64,000 bases of DNA, from assembly GCF_949628265.1 (NCBI RefSeq), contig NC_088790.1, positions 19,224,545 through 19,288,544 on the forward strand, in the 5' to 3' direction. The stretch is from Cloeon dipterum. Lineage: Eukaryota; Arthropoda; Insecta; Ephemeroptera; Baetidae. The notes beneath the pieces are model-generated. The model was given only the letters and a program-made list of their open reading frames with translations. It ran no database searches and was not told the origin of the DNA. Positions 1 through 12,797 of this stretch are shown here, one piece after another; the first letter of the stretch is position 1, and the number at the start of each line of letters is the position of its first letter. Both the position numbers and the translations under genes were made by a program.

Positions 1-50
1 ATTGTTTCAATACTTAAAAAAAATCCGATATGAACAGTGAAAATAATATT

Positions 51-61
51 TTTATTTTATT
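51..61 (-). terminator. Poly(A) signals of the GFOD gene
   Basis: On the minus strand two overlapping AATAAA hexamers (seen as TTTATT at 51-56 and 56-61) lie about 200 bases past the GFOD stop codon. They are the best candidates for the 3' end of that transcript, which would give a 3' UTR of roughly 200 nt. In such AT-rich DNA the hexamer also occurs by chance. Bases 62-261 hold nothing else I can identify. Confidence 0.4.
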
Positions 62-261
62 GTTAGGAAAAGAGCTTAACGTGTCAATAAGAAGACAATT
101 ATATTAATTTGTAATGATCGGCGGAATGATCTTAGTAAAATGTTATGAAATGCATAAATTAATACTACATAAATTGTTGACAATACTTTGCTCGTTGGGT
201 GTTTCTGAGAACAATTGTATCTGCAATTAAATGCTTTCGTTGTTCATGAAATCTGCGACAT

Positions 262-2724
262 TTAAGGATGCCTGAGCATGGCGGCGGCTCTTGTGAGGAG
301 TGGGTTGTTCAAGTCCTGCTCCTCTTCATCAGCCAAAATCACTCTCTCCCAACTCATGTGCCTGCTTGACTTGCGGAGCGCCTCCATAACAGCCTGAAGC
401 GTAGTTAGTTTTAAAATAGCCTCCAGTTGAAAGTATTTAATGAAATACCTGTACATATTGACCATCCTGAAAGGTGGCTGCGTCTGCCACGGGTTCTTTG
501 ACCCACCCCCGACGGTCCTCGACACTTTGGAATGCTTCCCTCAGGGCACCAACCATCTTCAAGAGGCCTTTCATGTACGGACGAGGTAAACTCTCATTGC
601 CAGTGGGATTCTTTGAAATAGATGAACATTTAGTTAAAATATTGCACAAGCAGCAATATAGCAAAGCGGGGTTATTTGTGCGCAAAAATTGCAAGTATTT
701 AATTTAAGTGACTTGGAAAATGAGCCAAAGTTTTGACTGGCTGAAAAATTGTTCAGGATAGCACTTCTTAGCTATGTGACTTTCATTGCTGATATTGCCT
801 CTTGCGTAACCATTAAATTTAAATTTCTATTTTTTTAAAAGCTATAAGAAGAATAATGCGGTTTAAATTAAATCGTTTAAACTGTTTTGAGGGCTTGTTA
901 TCAAGAAAATAACCCCGTTATGATAACCAATTTTGATAAATTCAATATCTGTCCCAATCCCCATACTCTACAGCTTAAAACAAGGTCATCTATGATAAAT
1001 TATTGACAAATCAATAATATATGTAATAATTTTTATTTTTAAATTATCAAATGATTCCGCTCTGCGTAGATTTTTTTTCAGAATGAATGATGTAAAGTGA
1101 TATTTTGTGAGGAAAAATCAATTAAAATTGAAACAGCTTGAACAGTACAAGATCGTGATATTTGATTTCTCCTTTGAATATTTCTCAAATTTCACCAGTA
1201 GCAATTCTTCCTGAGGAAATCCACGCAGAGCTGAATCATCCGACAATTTAAATTTCATTAAATTACATGCGAGAATATTCCTGTTCCTATTTTTAGTTAA
1301 GTTGGTGTTGCTGAAAATTAAAGTAAAAATAAACGTATTTGCAGATTTTTTGCAACCCTGCCAAGGAATTTTTCATTAGTTCTAGCATTTGACAGCTAAA
1401 TTAAAATTAAAAAAAAGATAAATTTTATTATTTGAGAAAGATTTTTGATTCCCAAAATAAAGCAACAAACAATTAAGGCAGCACTTACGGCAAAAATTTG
1501 CTTTTGCTGTAACAAACCTGCAAATAAACATTTTCTGTACTGTGCAAGGGTTTCCATTATGTTACGGAATTTGTGCTTACCTCAAGATCTTCAACATCTA
1601 AATAGAGGCACTCTTCTTTAGCATTATTTCTGCGTCCGTGAAGATCACCACCTTTGACCCAAAGTGCACCTGCTTCGCCAGTAATGACTAATTCTTGGTT
1701 GAACGCGCCTGCCTGGTTGGAGCTCATCAACTGGACTGTCACCTGGTATATAAAAAGTAAGCAATTTGCAAAAAAAATTGCAAAACTGTCTTAACATACA
1801 AGGAGAGGGGGTCTGTCTCCAGTTAATAAATTGTAGTCGTTTATTGGTCCACCCAGCTCAAGTTGGAATGTTGCAAAATCGGGCGCAGTCACCCTGCGGA
1901 TGCCTTGAACTCGTGCTGTTTCACTTTCAAACGTTCGAATGACTCCGTGAACCCTATACTTGACAGCTTTAGTTCTAGAGCAAGAATTTGAATAAAGACA
2001 GGCAAAACAAACCGGGTTGCTCGTAGTCCTGTCAGGAATGATAGCAAATCAATGACGTGGCTTCCAACTAGGGTTAAAATTCCTCCTCCCATTCTCTCAT
2101 CACAAGTCCAGTCGTAGCCTGTCCAAAGGACCAGCTTCAGTTACGAGCTTTAACAATTTAAAAGTCGAATCAAACCTTCAGTTTCGTCGATGAGACTGGA
2201 AATCCTGATTCTGACGTCGCACAGGTCGATTCGTTTCCCGACGTAGTTGTCCCTGAGGCATTTCCTCATCATAGTAAAGGCAGGCAAGAAACGCAGACTG
2301 TGATTCACTAAGCGTACAAAAGCAGAGTCAGAAAATTAATTTAAATTGCCGAATTAATTTAAGTACCTATTGAAATAAGAGACGGATAATATTGAGACGC
2401 TTTCACCATTTTCAGTGCATCATTTTGACAAATCCCGGCCGGGCGGTCGCAGAGAACGTGTTTCCCGATTCCGAGAGCTTTGACCGAAATTTGCGCGTGC
2501 AGGTGCGGAGAGCAGAGAACGAAAATCAAATCAACATCTTTGCGAAGCAGAACCTCGTCAACTTTGCTGGTGTAAAACGGTATGCTAAGTTCTTTGGCGA
2601 TGTTCTGGGCAGACGCAGGTGTTCGTCCCCAGATCGCTACCACCACGAACCCCTTTGCTCTTAAAAAGGGGACAATGATGCGCACCACGCTGCCCGTGCC
2701 GAAAACACCAATTCCGGGCAGCAT
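262..2724 (-). CDS. GFOD: Glucose-fructose oxidoreductase domain-containing protein (GFOD1/GFOD2 type)
   Basis: Seven coding exons, read right to left: 2367-2724, 2176-2307, 2013-2118, 1800-1974, 1581-1742, 449-610 and 262-393. All junctions are GT-AG and in phase, giving 408 aa; human GFOD1/2 are about 385-390 aa. An N-terminal NAD(P)-type Rossmann fold begins MLPGIGVFGTG, followed by the family segment around IPFYTSKVDEVLL (about residues 48-60) and GIGKHVLCDRP (85-95). The middle carries WTCDERMGGGILTLVGSH and DLLSFLTG, as in GFOD proteins. The C-terminus carries RPYMKGLLKMVGALREAF and VEDRRGW. Known relatives fall in the Gfo/Idh/MocA superfamily, but their chemistry is unproven and mammalian GFOD2 has been linked to extracellular matrix. 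The usual Glu-Lys-Pro motif reads Asp-Arg-Pro here, so catalysis is doubtful. I chose the start at 2724 (Met at 2730 also possible) because GFOD proteins begin MLPG; an in-frame ATG at 2874 would add about 50 residues. The 970-bp intron 611-1580 holds nothing recognisable. Confidence 0.92.
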
Positions 2725-2730
2725 TTTCAT

Positions 2731-3645
2731 TTCAATCAAATCTACTGCATGCCGTCCAGATGCCGTCAGACGAGGGAGGAACCAAAACAAACTTGACAAC
2801 ACCAAAACATACGTGAGAGGGCGAGGCCGGCCACGAATCGACACAGCACCAATGAGTGACCGGTTTGTTTCCACATGACCTTGCTACACCTATTTGCACC
2901 AACCAGCAATGTAAACAAAATTTCTACTCGTCTGATTGGTAGAAGCCAACAGGACAGGTGCATGTTTACCAGGAATGGATTAAGATAACTTCAACAAAAT
3001 GTTCTGCAGATTTTTAGCAAAATCACACAATACTGCAAAAAACAATTTGAAATAATTTTTAATAAAATTTAAATTTATTTTAAATTATTGGATTAAAATT
3101 TAAAATTTTTTAGTTAGAATAATTATCTACTCTCTTCTTCACACCTTCTGTCACAGCAATGTTGTTTTTGAACAAAGCGCTCAAGAAGAGCAGCGAATCT
3201 GAGAGCTTCAACAAAATTGCTCACCCACGCAATTGGTCAAGTACAAATCATGTGACTGGTTGGCAGATTCCTATTGGGGCAATGTTCGATTCAGACTTTT
3301 TCTTGTGATTTATATTTAATTTAAGTTTTTTCCAAATGATTTAGTAATTATATTGCGTGAAACTAAAATGAAAAATGCAAAACCTTGGCAGGAAAACAGG
3401 GGAGAGGTTTTAGTGCAAAAATAAAAATTATCAGTGAAAAATAAGAAAAAATTAATCCTGAGAAGGCATGCTTAATTTTCATTGCTGACTTTTTGCCAGT
3501 GCCAGCACGAAGGGGGCGTGGCTCGTTATTGCTAAACATCTGTCGTGGTCGTCGCCGATGAGCAATGAAACGGGTTTCGACCGAGATAATCTAGGTGTTC
3601 GTCCGCGTTATGCGTGCCGCAGGTGAATTATGTTGATCACGAAAG
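2731..3645. promoter_or_regulatory. Divergent promoter region between GFOD and BIG
   Basis: The two start codons lie head to head about 920 bp apart, so this segment must hold both promoters. Visible elements: CCAAT at 2849-2853, CTGATTGGT (a full NF-Y type site) at 2932-2940, ATTGG at 3232-3236 and ATTGG at 3273-3277. A GC/CACCC-box-like GGGGGCGTGGC at 3512-3522 lies about 130 bp before the BIG start codon. Clustered CCAAT boxes are common in bidirectional housekeeping promoters. No TATA box stands out. Transcription starts are not determined, and the CCAAT at 2849 may lie inside the GFOD 5' UTR. Confidence 0.5.
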
Positions 3646-6600
3646 ATGCAAAATACTGAAAAGACGAGGGAAATGTTCATTGTACGAGCTCTCGAGAAAA
3701 TCCTTAGCGATAAGGACATTAAACGGTCGCACCACTCCCAGCTGAAGAGGGCCTGTGAGGTGGCACTAGGTGAGACCCGAAATTAATGCCAAATCACCCT
3801 GAAATCTTTCAACGGGTGTATCCGTTCACTTGCAGAGGACATTCGAAAAGAACTCAAGAATGTGGACACAGACTCGGCCTCGTCAGCCTTGCCGCTGCCC
3901 AAGAACGACGCCGCAAATATTGTCAGCGCCGAGAAATATTTCCTTCCTTTTGAGTTGGCCTGCCAGAGCAAAGGAACCAGAATCGTTGTCACCACCCTGG
4001 ACTGCCTTCAGGTTGCCTTTATTCTGGTCTTGCTCATTACTTGGCTCTTAATTTTCTTTATTTTCATTAGAAATTAATCGCCTATGGACACTTGACAGGA
4101 AATATTGTGGACTCCACAAGTCCAGACAAATTTTTGATCAACCGAATTGTTGAGACCGTATGCGGGTGTTTCACAGGTCCAAATACTGACGAAGGTGTTC
4201 AGCTCCAGATTATTAAGGTCTGTTACCTGTTAACCAAATCACAAATGATTAGTTAAATTATATTTTCAACAGTGAAATTTTGACTTATTATATATTCAAT
4301 ATTTGTGCAGTGCATGACACACAAATTGTATAATTTATCTTTTCGCAGGCTCTTCTAACTGTAGTAACGAGTCAGCATGTGCAGATTCATGAAGCATCAA
4401 TTCTATTGGCCGTCAGAACGTGCTACAACATATATTTGGCAAGCAAAAACATGATAAACCAAACGACAGCAAGGGCCACCCTCACGCAGATGTTGAATGT
4501 AATTTTCGCCAGGATGGAGGCATGCGCTGTGAGTGTTCTTATTCTTCATTGAATTGGGAATGAAAGCATATTTTTCATCAGGACTGCTTGCCAGAGAGGA
4601 CGGACAAGGCAGACAGTGAAAGTGGCGTCGACTCGTCACAAACTCCGTCCATTCCTAACGGGGAAATGCAAACTGAGGCTGAGGTTCATGCAGAAATGAG
4701 TTTGTCTGAGGACAACACAGCCGATGAAAGGACTGAAGACGCAGTTGTTGAAGACAGAGTTGTCCTTGGAGAGGAGGCCTTAAATAACGAGTCACTATCA
4801 GATGTGGAAGCCGCAAGAAGAGTTGCAGCGCAATTTGTTGATAACCTCATGGAGCAAGCTCTAGAAGGTAATCAAAATCTAATGATTTCAAAATTCCCGT
4901 TTCAATAATCTAATAGTTTTAAAAATTAAAACCTTCCACACCACACAAAAGATGATTTAATGTAAAATTAGAATGGTATTTAGCTTTTACTAGTAATGTT
5001 ATCTGTTTTGCTGTACCTTGGACTTAAAAATATTTTTGTGAGTCATAAGTCTATTAATTTGTTAAAGATAATATTTTCTTCTTAAAAGTATGGTTGATCA
5101 ATCATTTGACAAATTGTTATGTAATTTTTTTAAATTTTAATGAACCATTAAAAGATGCAGCTGGACATATATTTTGTAGTTATTATTTATGGATGTCACT
5201 TATTATGGATTAATCACTTAACCAGATAATCTGATTCTGAAAATGAATTATTAATGTCATATTATTTGGTTAAATTTTATTTTCAGAACAATAACAAAGA
5301 TTACAATGAACATTTTTCAGGCGTCGGGTCCAGACTAGAGGAAAGCATCGAAATAATTGAAAATGGTCAAGCTGGGAGCGACAGTATTAGCAGCCAACCC
5401 TCAACTGGCTCCGCCATGAATACTAGTGTCAGCGGAAGGACGACCCCTGCCCCCACACTTCCCAGAGTTGCCTCTCAGGTTGGACAAGATTCAGACCCCT
5501 TTTTGCGTGCCTAGCACTGTTAACCATCATCTCGTTAATTAAAGACTTAATTTATGAAAGCTAGATACCTGCAAAAACTCACAAAATGCTTTTAGAATTA
5601 TTTATTGAAGAAAGTCTTATAAAGTCTGCCCATCTGTAATAAATTAGTTTTAAATAGTTTTAAACAATAATATTTCAACTTGCCGTTTACATATCTCTTC
5701 AACCTGTTTGCAGGAAAGCATGGACGTGACCGAATCAGACGCGCCGGCCAGGTTCACGCATGTGACGCAGAAAGACGCGTTCCTTGTGTTCAGGGCACTT
5801 TGTAAGCTGTCAATGAAGCCCCTCCCGGACGGGTTGCCCGACCCTAAAAGCCACGAGCTGCGCTCCAAGGTATTATCGCTGCAGCTTCTGCTGGCGGTCC
5901 TGCAGAACGCTGGACCCACCTTCAAGTCAAGTCCCATGTTCATCACGGCCATCAAGCAGTACTTGTGCGTGGCGCTATCCAAGAATGGAGTCTCCTCTGT
6001 GCCGGAGGTGTTTGAACTGTCACTAGCTATTTTCCTGTTGCTGCTCTCCAAGTTCAAGCAGCACCTGAAAATGCAGATTGAAGTTTTCTTCAGGGAGATT
6101 TTCCTCAACATCCTAGAGAGCTCAAGTTCCTCTTTTGAACACAAGTGGAAGGTCATGCAGGTAAGCGTATTTTTTATTTCCATTGCAGTATCATAAAATT
6201 GTTTACACTGGTAAAACCTCAAGATATGTATTTCTTAATCCTTATCTGTTTCGTTAAGTTTTGGCGCTTATGTGAGATTCCAAGTGGTGGGGAGAATCAC
6301 CATAAATGCTTTTTTCGTCAATGAGATTGTTTCAAAAACGGAAGAGAATTAGTTATGAAGTAGCCATTCAATTAAATTATCGCCAATTTAATTGAAAGAG
6401 CTTTAAATTGGTTAAGGGTCTGAGATTAATGTGCTAGAAAATGATTTACAATTTTTTTTAGCAGTTTTCTAATCACGGAAAGTTAGAACTCTCTTTTTAC
6501 ACATTATAAAATCAAGCGAAAAGTGTGAATGTTGGACAGCATTTTGTCAATGATCTCCCCTTTTGCCAAGCTCTACTTTTCAGCGAAATAATGTGCAATA

Positions 6601-9600
6601 CCTTGCCCATTTCAGGCGCTGACGAGAATCTGCGCCGACGCGCAGAGCGTGGTGGACATCTACGTGAACTACGACTGCGACCTGGCAGCAGCGAACATTT
6701 TCGAGAGGCTGGTGAATGACCTGTCCAAGATCGCGCAAGGCCGGCAGGCGCTAGAACTTGGCGCGGCGCCAAACCAGGAGAAGAGCATGCGAATCAGGGG
6801 CCTCGAGTGCCTGGTCAGCATCCTCAAGTGCATGGTGGAGTGGAGTCGTGACCTCTACGTCAACCCCATCTCGCAGACCAACCTGGGCCAGGACGAGAAA
6901 CCAACTGCTAAGGAGAACCACGTTACGCCGTCCTCGGACACTCCACAGCAGTTCGAGGAGAAAAAGGCGCAGAAGGAGGTGTGGGAGCAGGGCATCGAGA
7001 TGTTCAACGCCAAACCGATGGCCGGACTGCGCTTCCTGGAGCAGAACAAACTGCTCAACAGGGACGCTAATGGAGTAGCCGAGTTTCTGCACAACGAGGA
7101 GAGACTGGACAGAAATACGGTCGGAGACTTTCTTGGGGAAAATTCCGACTACTGTAAAGAGGTTGGTGCATTTTTCAAGTTTTTTTTTGGTATCTTGCAA
7201 TTAGTTTAATAGTTTTTGGATCATGATATTGATATATTTTGCGATTAGCGGTGTGAATTGGGCTGGTAAAAAATGTTATGCGGAAATGATCAAGATAAGC
7301 AATTCAAACACTTCCGTTCTTAGGAAATAATTACCTTTGGTCAGATAAAAAAATTGTACAAGCTAGAATTGGTTATTATAAATGAGACAGTAGTCCTTTG
7401 AATAAATAAATTTATACTAAGCAAGATCACAGTGTAACGAATATCACTTTCACGTTAGGTTAAAAAAATCTTCAGATCTGACTGGTCTAGAAACTGATTT
7501 TTCTGGTTGAAAATATTTGGATGATATTTTGACCAAAATTTATGACATTGCCAGCATTTTTAAATTGATGTTTTTCTTGACCGGTCTTGATCTTTGTTTT
7601 TTTCTGAACAGGTGATGTGTGCGTATGTGGATTTGATGGACTTTCAAGGCAGAGACATCGTGTCGGCCTTGAGGAGTTTCTTAGAAGGGTTCCGGCTGCC
7701 TGGCGAGGCTCAGAAAATCGATCGGCTTATGGAAAAATTCGCCGCTCGATACTGGGAGTGCAACCCGAACGATGGAATATTCGCCAGCGCCGACACTGCC
7801 TACGTCTTGGCCTATTCGATAATCATGCTGACCACCGATCTTCACAGCCCACAAGTAAACAGAATGCTATTCAAATTTAATTAAAAAAATATTATCGATT
7901 CTGAGTCATAATGATTTTCTTGGTTTATATTTATTTTTCTCTAAATCAGAATTTTGTTGATTGATTTCAGGTAAAACACAAAATGAGCAAGGAACAGTAC
8001 ATCAAAATGAATCGCGGCATCAATGACAGCAAAGACATCCCCGCCGAGTACCTTTCCCAGATCTATGATGAGATTGCTGGCCACGAGATAAAAATGAAGG
8101 TGACAAGCTCTAACAAACCAGGCAAGCAGGTGATCCAGAACGAAAAGAAACGGCGTTTCCTCTTCAACATGGAAATGGAGGCGGTCAGTACCGCGGCCAA
8201 AAACCTCATGGAGTCTGTCAGCCACGTGCAGACCCCTTTCACCTCCGCACAACACCTTGAACACGTTCGACCCATGTTCAAAATGGCCTGGACCCCATTC
8301 TTGGCGGCGTTCAGTGTTGGCTTGCAGGTAATTTGTCCATAAACACGTAAATCTCTAATTATGTAGGGATTCAAAACTTGCTTTTAACGTTGGCATTATC
8401 TTTGATTATTACTATGGAGAAAAAACATTAACGTGTACAGTCTGCAACTCTTTTTGAGATTTATGGCATAAAATAAAATAAATTTGGTCAAATTTAGGGA
8501 GCTGTAGAGTTAAAAAAATTAAAATATTCTTTAAGGATTGTGACGACCCGGAAGTGGCTACCCTGTGTCTGGACGGAATCCGCTGCGCCATCAGGATCGC
8601 GTGCATCTTCCGCATGGAGCTTGAGCGGGACGCGTATGTGCAGGCGCTAGCTCGCTTCACCCTGCTGACGGCCAACTCGCCGATAACGGAGATGAAGTCA
8701 AAGAATATCGACACAATCAAGACGCTGATCACGGTAGCGCACACAGACGGCAACTACCTAGGCAGCTCGTGGCTCGACATCATCAAGTGTATTTCGCAGC
8801 TCGAGCTGGCCCAGCTGGTAGGCACCAGCGTGCGACCGCAGGTCTTCTCCACCTCCAAGTCGTTCTCCTCGTTCCTCTCGTCTACAGCATCGTTCCACAA
8901 TTACGGCGACAACACATCTTTAAACCTAAACTCGCTTGATCCGAGCGTTAAGGAGAGCATCGGCGAAACAAGTTCGCAGTCGGTGGTGGTCGCCGTCGAC
9001 AGGATCTTCACTGGATCCACCAGACTCGATGGAGACGCCATTGTTGACTTTGTGAAGGCGCTTTGTCAAGGTGAATATTTATTCCAAAATAAACTGAACA
9101 TTACCAGCACTAAAATAGTTAACACCGATATTTTGCTTCAATTTAATCGATTTTTAACCAACTCAAATGCAAGAATAATAATTTTCAAACGTTTTTTTGT
9201 GGTCTTATGAATAATTTTATATTGTAAATTAATTTTATGTAAATATAACAGACAAATTTGAAAAGACCTACTTAGAATTTAATTTTATGAAAGCTTAAAA
9301 AAATTAACGTAGGATTGATTTTTTCTAAAATAGCAACCCATGTGTAAGTCCACGTTAAGAAGTATCTAATATCTCAATCTTAATTTAAATAATTGATAAA
9401 TTTCAAAATTTAATTTAAGACTTAAATAGCCTCTTTATTCTCTCTACCATGAAGAAATGCATGGATTAAAGAAAAGAGTTTCCATACCATTCAATCCATA
9501 AACCAAATTTCACTCTTTAAATCCTGCTTTTTTCTTTCTAGTGTCCCTGGAGGAGCTGAGCAAGCCAAATCCGCGCATGTTCTGCCTGCAAAAGATGGTG

Positions 9601-12600
9601 GAGATCTCGTACTACAACATGGGCCGCATCAGGCTGCAGTGGTCGCGCATTTGGCAGGTGATAGGCGAACACTTCGACCGCGTCGGCTGCTCTATGAATG
9701 AGGAGATCGCCTTCTTTGCTGTCGACTCGCTACGCCAGTTGGCCACCAAATTCATCGAGAAGGGCGAGTTTGCCAACTTCCGCTTCCAGAAGGACTTCCT
9801 GCGGCCGTTCGAGACGATCGCCAAGAAGAATCGCAGCGCCACAATCAAAGACATGGTGGTACGCTGCATCACACAGATGGTCCAGTCCCAGGCACACAAC
9901 ATCCGTTCCGGCTGGAAGAACATTTTCAGCGTTTTTCATCTGGCCGCCGCCGACCACGACGAGTCGCTCGTCGAGCTTGCCTTTGTCACGACTGGAAAGA
10001 TCATAAGTAATTTTGTTAATTTTTAGAATCCTAGATTTTAACCATTGTCTCCTATTTCTTAATTGCAGATAATTTGTACGAACAGCAGTTTCCAGTGATG
10101 ATCGACTCGTTCCAAGACGCAGTCAAGTGCCTTTCAGAATTTGCATGCAACGCCGCCTTCCCAGACACGAGCATGGAGGCAATTCGGCTTATCAGAATTT
10201 GCGCCAAGTACGTCGTGGAGAAACCCCAGGTTCGATTCTAACATTTTTATTTATTACCACCGTCTGTAATGATGAAAAATTGTAGCTCTTCATGGAGCAC
10301 AACATGGAGCAGGACATGCAAGTTGGCGCCGAAGACAGACCTTGGGTGCGCGGCTGGTTTCCGCTTTTGTTTGAACTCTCTTGCATTGTCAGCAGGTTGG
10401 TGCAAATTTCTAAAAATGATTGCTCTATACCAATTATTCACCTGGCAGGTGTAAACTTGACGTCCGCACGAGAGCTTTGACAGTTTTGTTTGAAATTATC
10501 AAGACTTACGGCGAAACCTTCAAGCCCAACTGGTGGCGTGATTTGTTCCAAGTGCTCTTTAGAATATTCGACAACATGAAGCTGCCAGAACAGCAAACTG
10601 AGGTAGATTTTGGGAAAGTTCCTCTCATAGGAAAGAATCTAAAAATGCTTTTAAATTTAGAGTGATCCATTATAACATTCTTGCCCTTCTATTTTAACTG
10701 GCTTTGATTTGCCAAAATAAACTTAAAATTTGCTCAACAGAAAGCAGAGTGGATGACGACGACGTGCAACCACGCGCTATACGCGATCGTGGACGTGTTC
10801 TCGCAGTACTTTGACGTGCTGGGGCCGCTGTTGCTGGAGGATCTGTACACGCAGCTAATCTGGTGCGTGCACCAGGACAACGAGCAGCTGGCCAAATCAG
10901 GCACCAATTGCTTCGAGAACCTGGTCATCTCAAACGGCAACCGCTTCACTGACCAAATCTGGGACAAGACATGCACCTGCCTGGCCAGTCTGTTCACGCT
11001 GTCGTGTCCGCTGCTTGGCCACCACATCAACGACAAGGTCGATATCTTTGGCGGCATGTACACGGTGCGCTCGCAGCAGAGCTTCGATGAGATCCTCAAA
11101 TACGACCCAGACCCCAAGAAGTTCTCCGCCTTTCTCATCCAGAGCGTCGTCTTTCAAGAGGTCATGGTCACCGTTGAGAACTTCATCTTCTTCCCTTTCC
11201 ATCCTGATGAGTCTGACAAGTCCAACTCGATTGTGAGTTCACAAATTGAATATTAATAAATATCTGAATTTATTTCGTCTTTGATTCAGGATATTTTGGC
11301 TTGGAAATTATTGCCGACTAATTTTTTTCTTATTTAATTCTTCACAGAGCGATACGGACAGCCTGAGAACGGCCGAAATACCTGGAATGTTTAATAAAAT
11401 GAGCTCGAAACACCTACTGAACATAGTCAGCCATCTATACCACTGCAACCAAATCGTTTCAAATCTGGACAGCAACCTGGCCGTGCAAGGTGCTCTCTGG
11501 CGTGCAGGTAAGAGACTATATTGATTTTCCTGTTTAGCACCCAAATTTAAAATTTTAAAAAATATTTAGAACATTCTAATCAGAGACTTTTCTAGTCTTT
11601 TAAACTATCATCAGTAAAAATTTGCCGCTGTCCATAGTAAATTTGGTGATCATGATTATCAATCTTAATAAACACTCCTCTTACAAAATTCCCTATAGTC
11701 CAGGACGTGGACATCGCTCACATGCCGCTGGCCAGCTGGACCGTGCAGACGAAGGAGAAACTACTGCCGCTGAATGAAAACTCCAAACCGCGGATCATGC
11801 GGATGGCTGGCTTTGAAGGAGGGCCTAACATCTCTGCCTTCACGCATGTTTACCGGACCACGTCGATTTGTATGAAAATCCTCTTCGCCATGCTCAGAGA
11901 CCCATCAAGACAGGACGTGCACAAGGTAGGAGATGAGAGTTATCTCGAGAGGAGGCTCGATTAATGACATGTCTTTGTTGCAGGACGTGAAAGATATCCT
12001 CCTGGAGCAATCTGTGATCGTTTTACAGAAATTTTTGCACCTCACCGACTCGTATCAACTCGAACGCTGGGCTCGGTTGATCAAACTCATTCTGGTCAAT
12101 GTTTGCGAACTTCCTGATGAAGAGGTAATTAATCAAAATTTTCGTTAATACTGTACTTTGAAGCATTTCAAATTCACCAAATTATAGTGATGCATAGCGG
12201 TAAATTTTAGATAGTACATTATTTGCTTACAGTTGTCATGCAATTTTAAATCATATTTAAAGCGTCCAGTAAATAAATATCTTTCAAAGAATGAAGCTTT
12301 GAATTGTCTAAATTGACTTAAAAACAGGAACGAAATTAATCGCCAGTTTTAAATCACCAAAGTACACACAAGAAACATTTAAATCTTGGATGAAATTTAT
12401 TTATTTATTTCTCTGCAGTATTCACTCATTTAATCTCAGGAAAAATAAACTTATATTCTAGTTAGAACGCCAATTTTTCTAACTGGATTTTTGCTTGCTT
12501 ATTTCCTAGTTCAAGGACTACGCGGCGGTGCAGCATCCGATGGTGTGCTACATCCAGTGCAAAGAGCTGAGCGCAGAGTTGCGTTTACTGCTGAGCGAGT

Positions 12601-12797
12601 ATTTCCTGCGGCTGGGCTCCGTGTTCCGAGTGACCCACACGGGGTTCTCCTCGTACTTGAAAGACACCAACTCGCTGAACCAGTTGCTGCAGGCGCCCAC
12701 CACGTTGTATTCGGAAAATCTGTGGAGTGCGGAGGAAGGAGCGCCGATCACGACCAGCGTCACCGCCCACGTGCTGAGAAAGTATAGTGACCTGTAG
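3646..12797 (+). CDS. ARFGEF: Brefeldin A-inhibited guanine nucleotide-exchange protein (BIG1/2, Drosophila Sec71 type)
   Basis: Twenty coding exons: 3646-3769, 3836-4011, 4071-4217, 4349-4528, 4582-4867, 5321-5478, 5714-6160, 6616-7161, 7612-7854, 7971-8327, 8536-9070, 9542-10006, 10069-10229, 10286-10395, 10449-10602, 10741-11232, 11348-11507, 11699-11925, 11984-12124, 12510-12797. All are in phase, giving 1798 aa (human BIG1/2 about 1849/1785). Order: DCB domain (about 1-209), an acidic Ser/Thr-rich linker (210-357), the HUS domain with its NYDCD box (524-528), the Sec7 domain (about 625-812), then the HDS repeats. Sec7 carries [12 protein letters not shown] with the glutamic finger at Glu720, the residue that ejects GDP from Arf. 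It also has the [15 protein letters not shown] segment typical of brefeldin-sensitive GEFs. The family acts at the trans-Golgi network on Arf1-class GTPases to recruit AP-1 clathrin and other coats. The start Met is followed by an [12 protein letters not shown] helix, as in relatives. Introns of 385-471 bp hold nothing identifiable. Confidence 0.97.
6280..6308 (+). repeat. Dispersed short repeat, copy 1 (BIG intron 7)
   Basis: CCAAGTGGTGGGGAGAATCA and the bases after it, within the BIG intron 6161-6615, match in inverted orientation a segment at about 31073-31100 in a HUWE1 intron. By eye roughly 24 of 28 positions agree. This suggests remnants of a dispersed element, though no terminal repeats or target duplications are evident. 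Confidence 0.45.

Noticed and set aside
6758-7078. Arg/Ser-rich open frame within BIG exon 8
   Set aside because: Out-of-frame shadow of a real exon; the BIG frame is fully conserved there.
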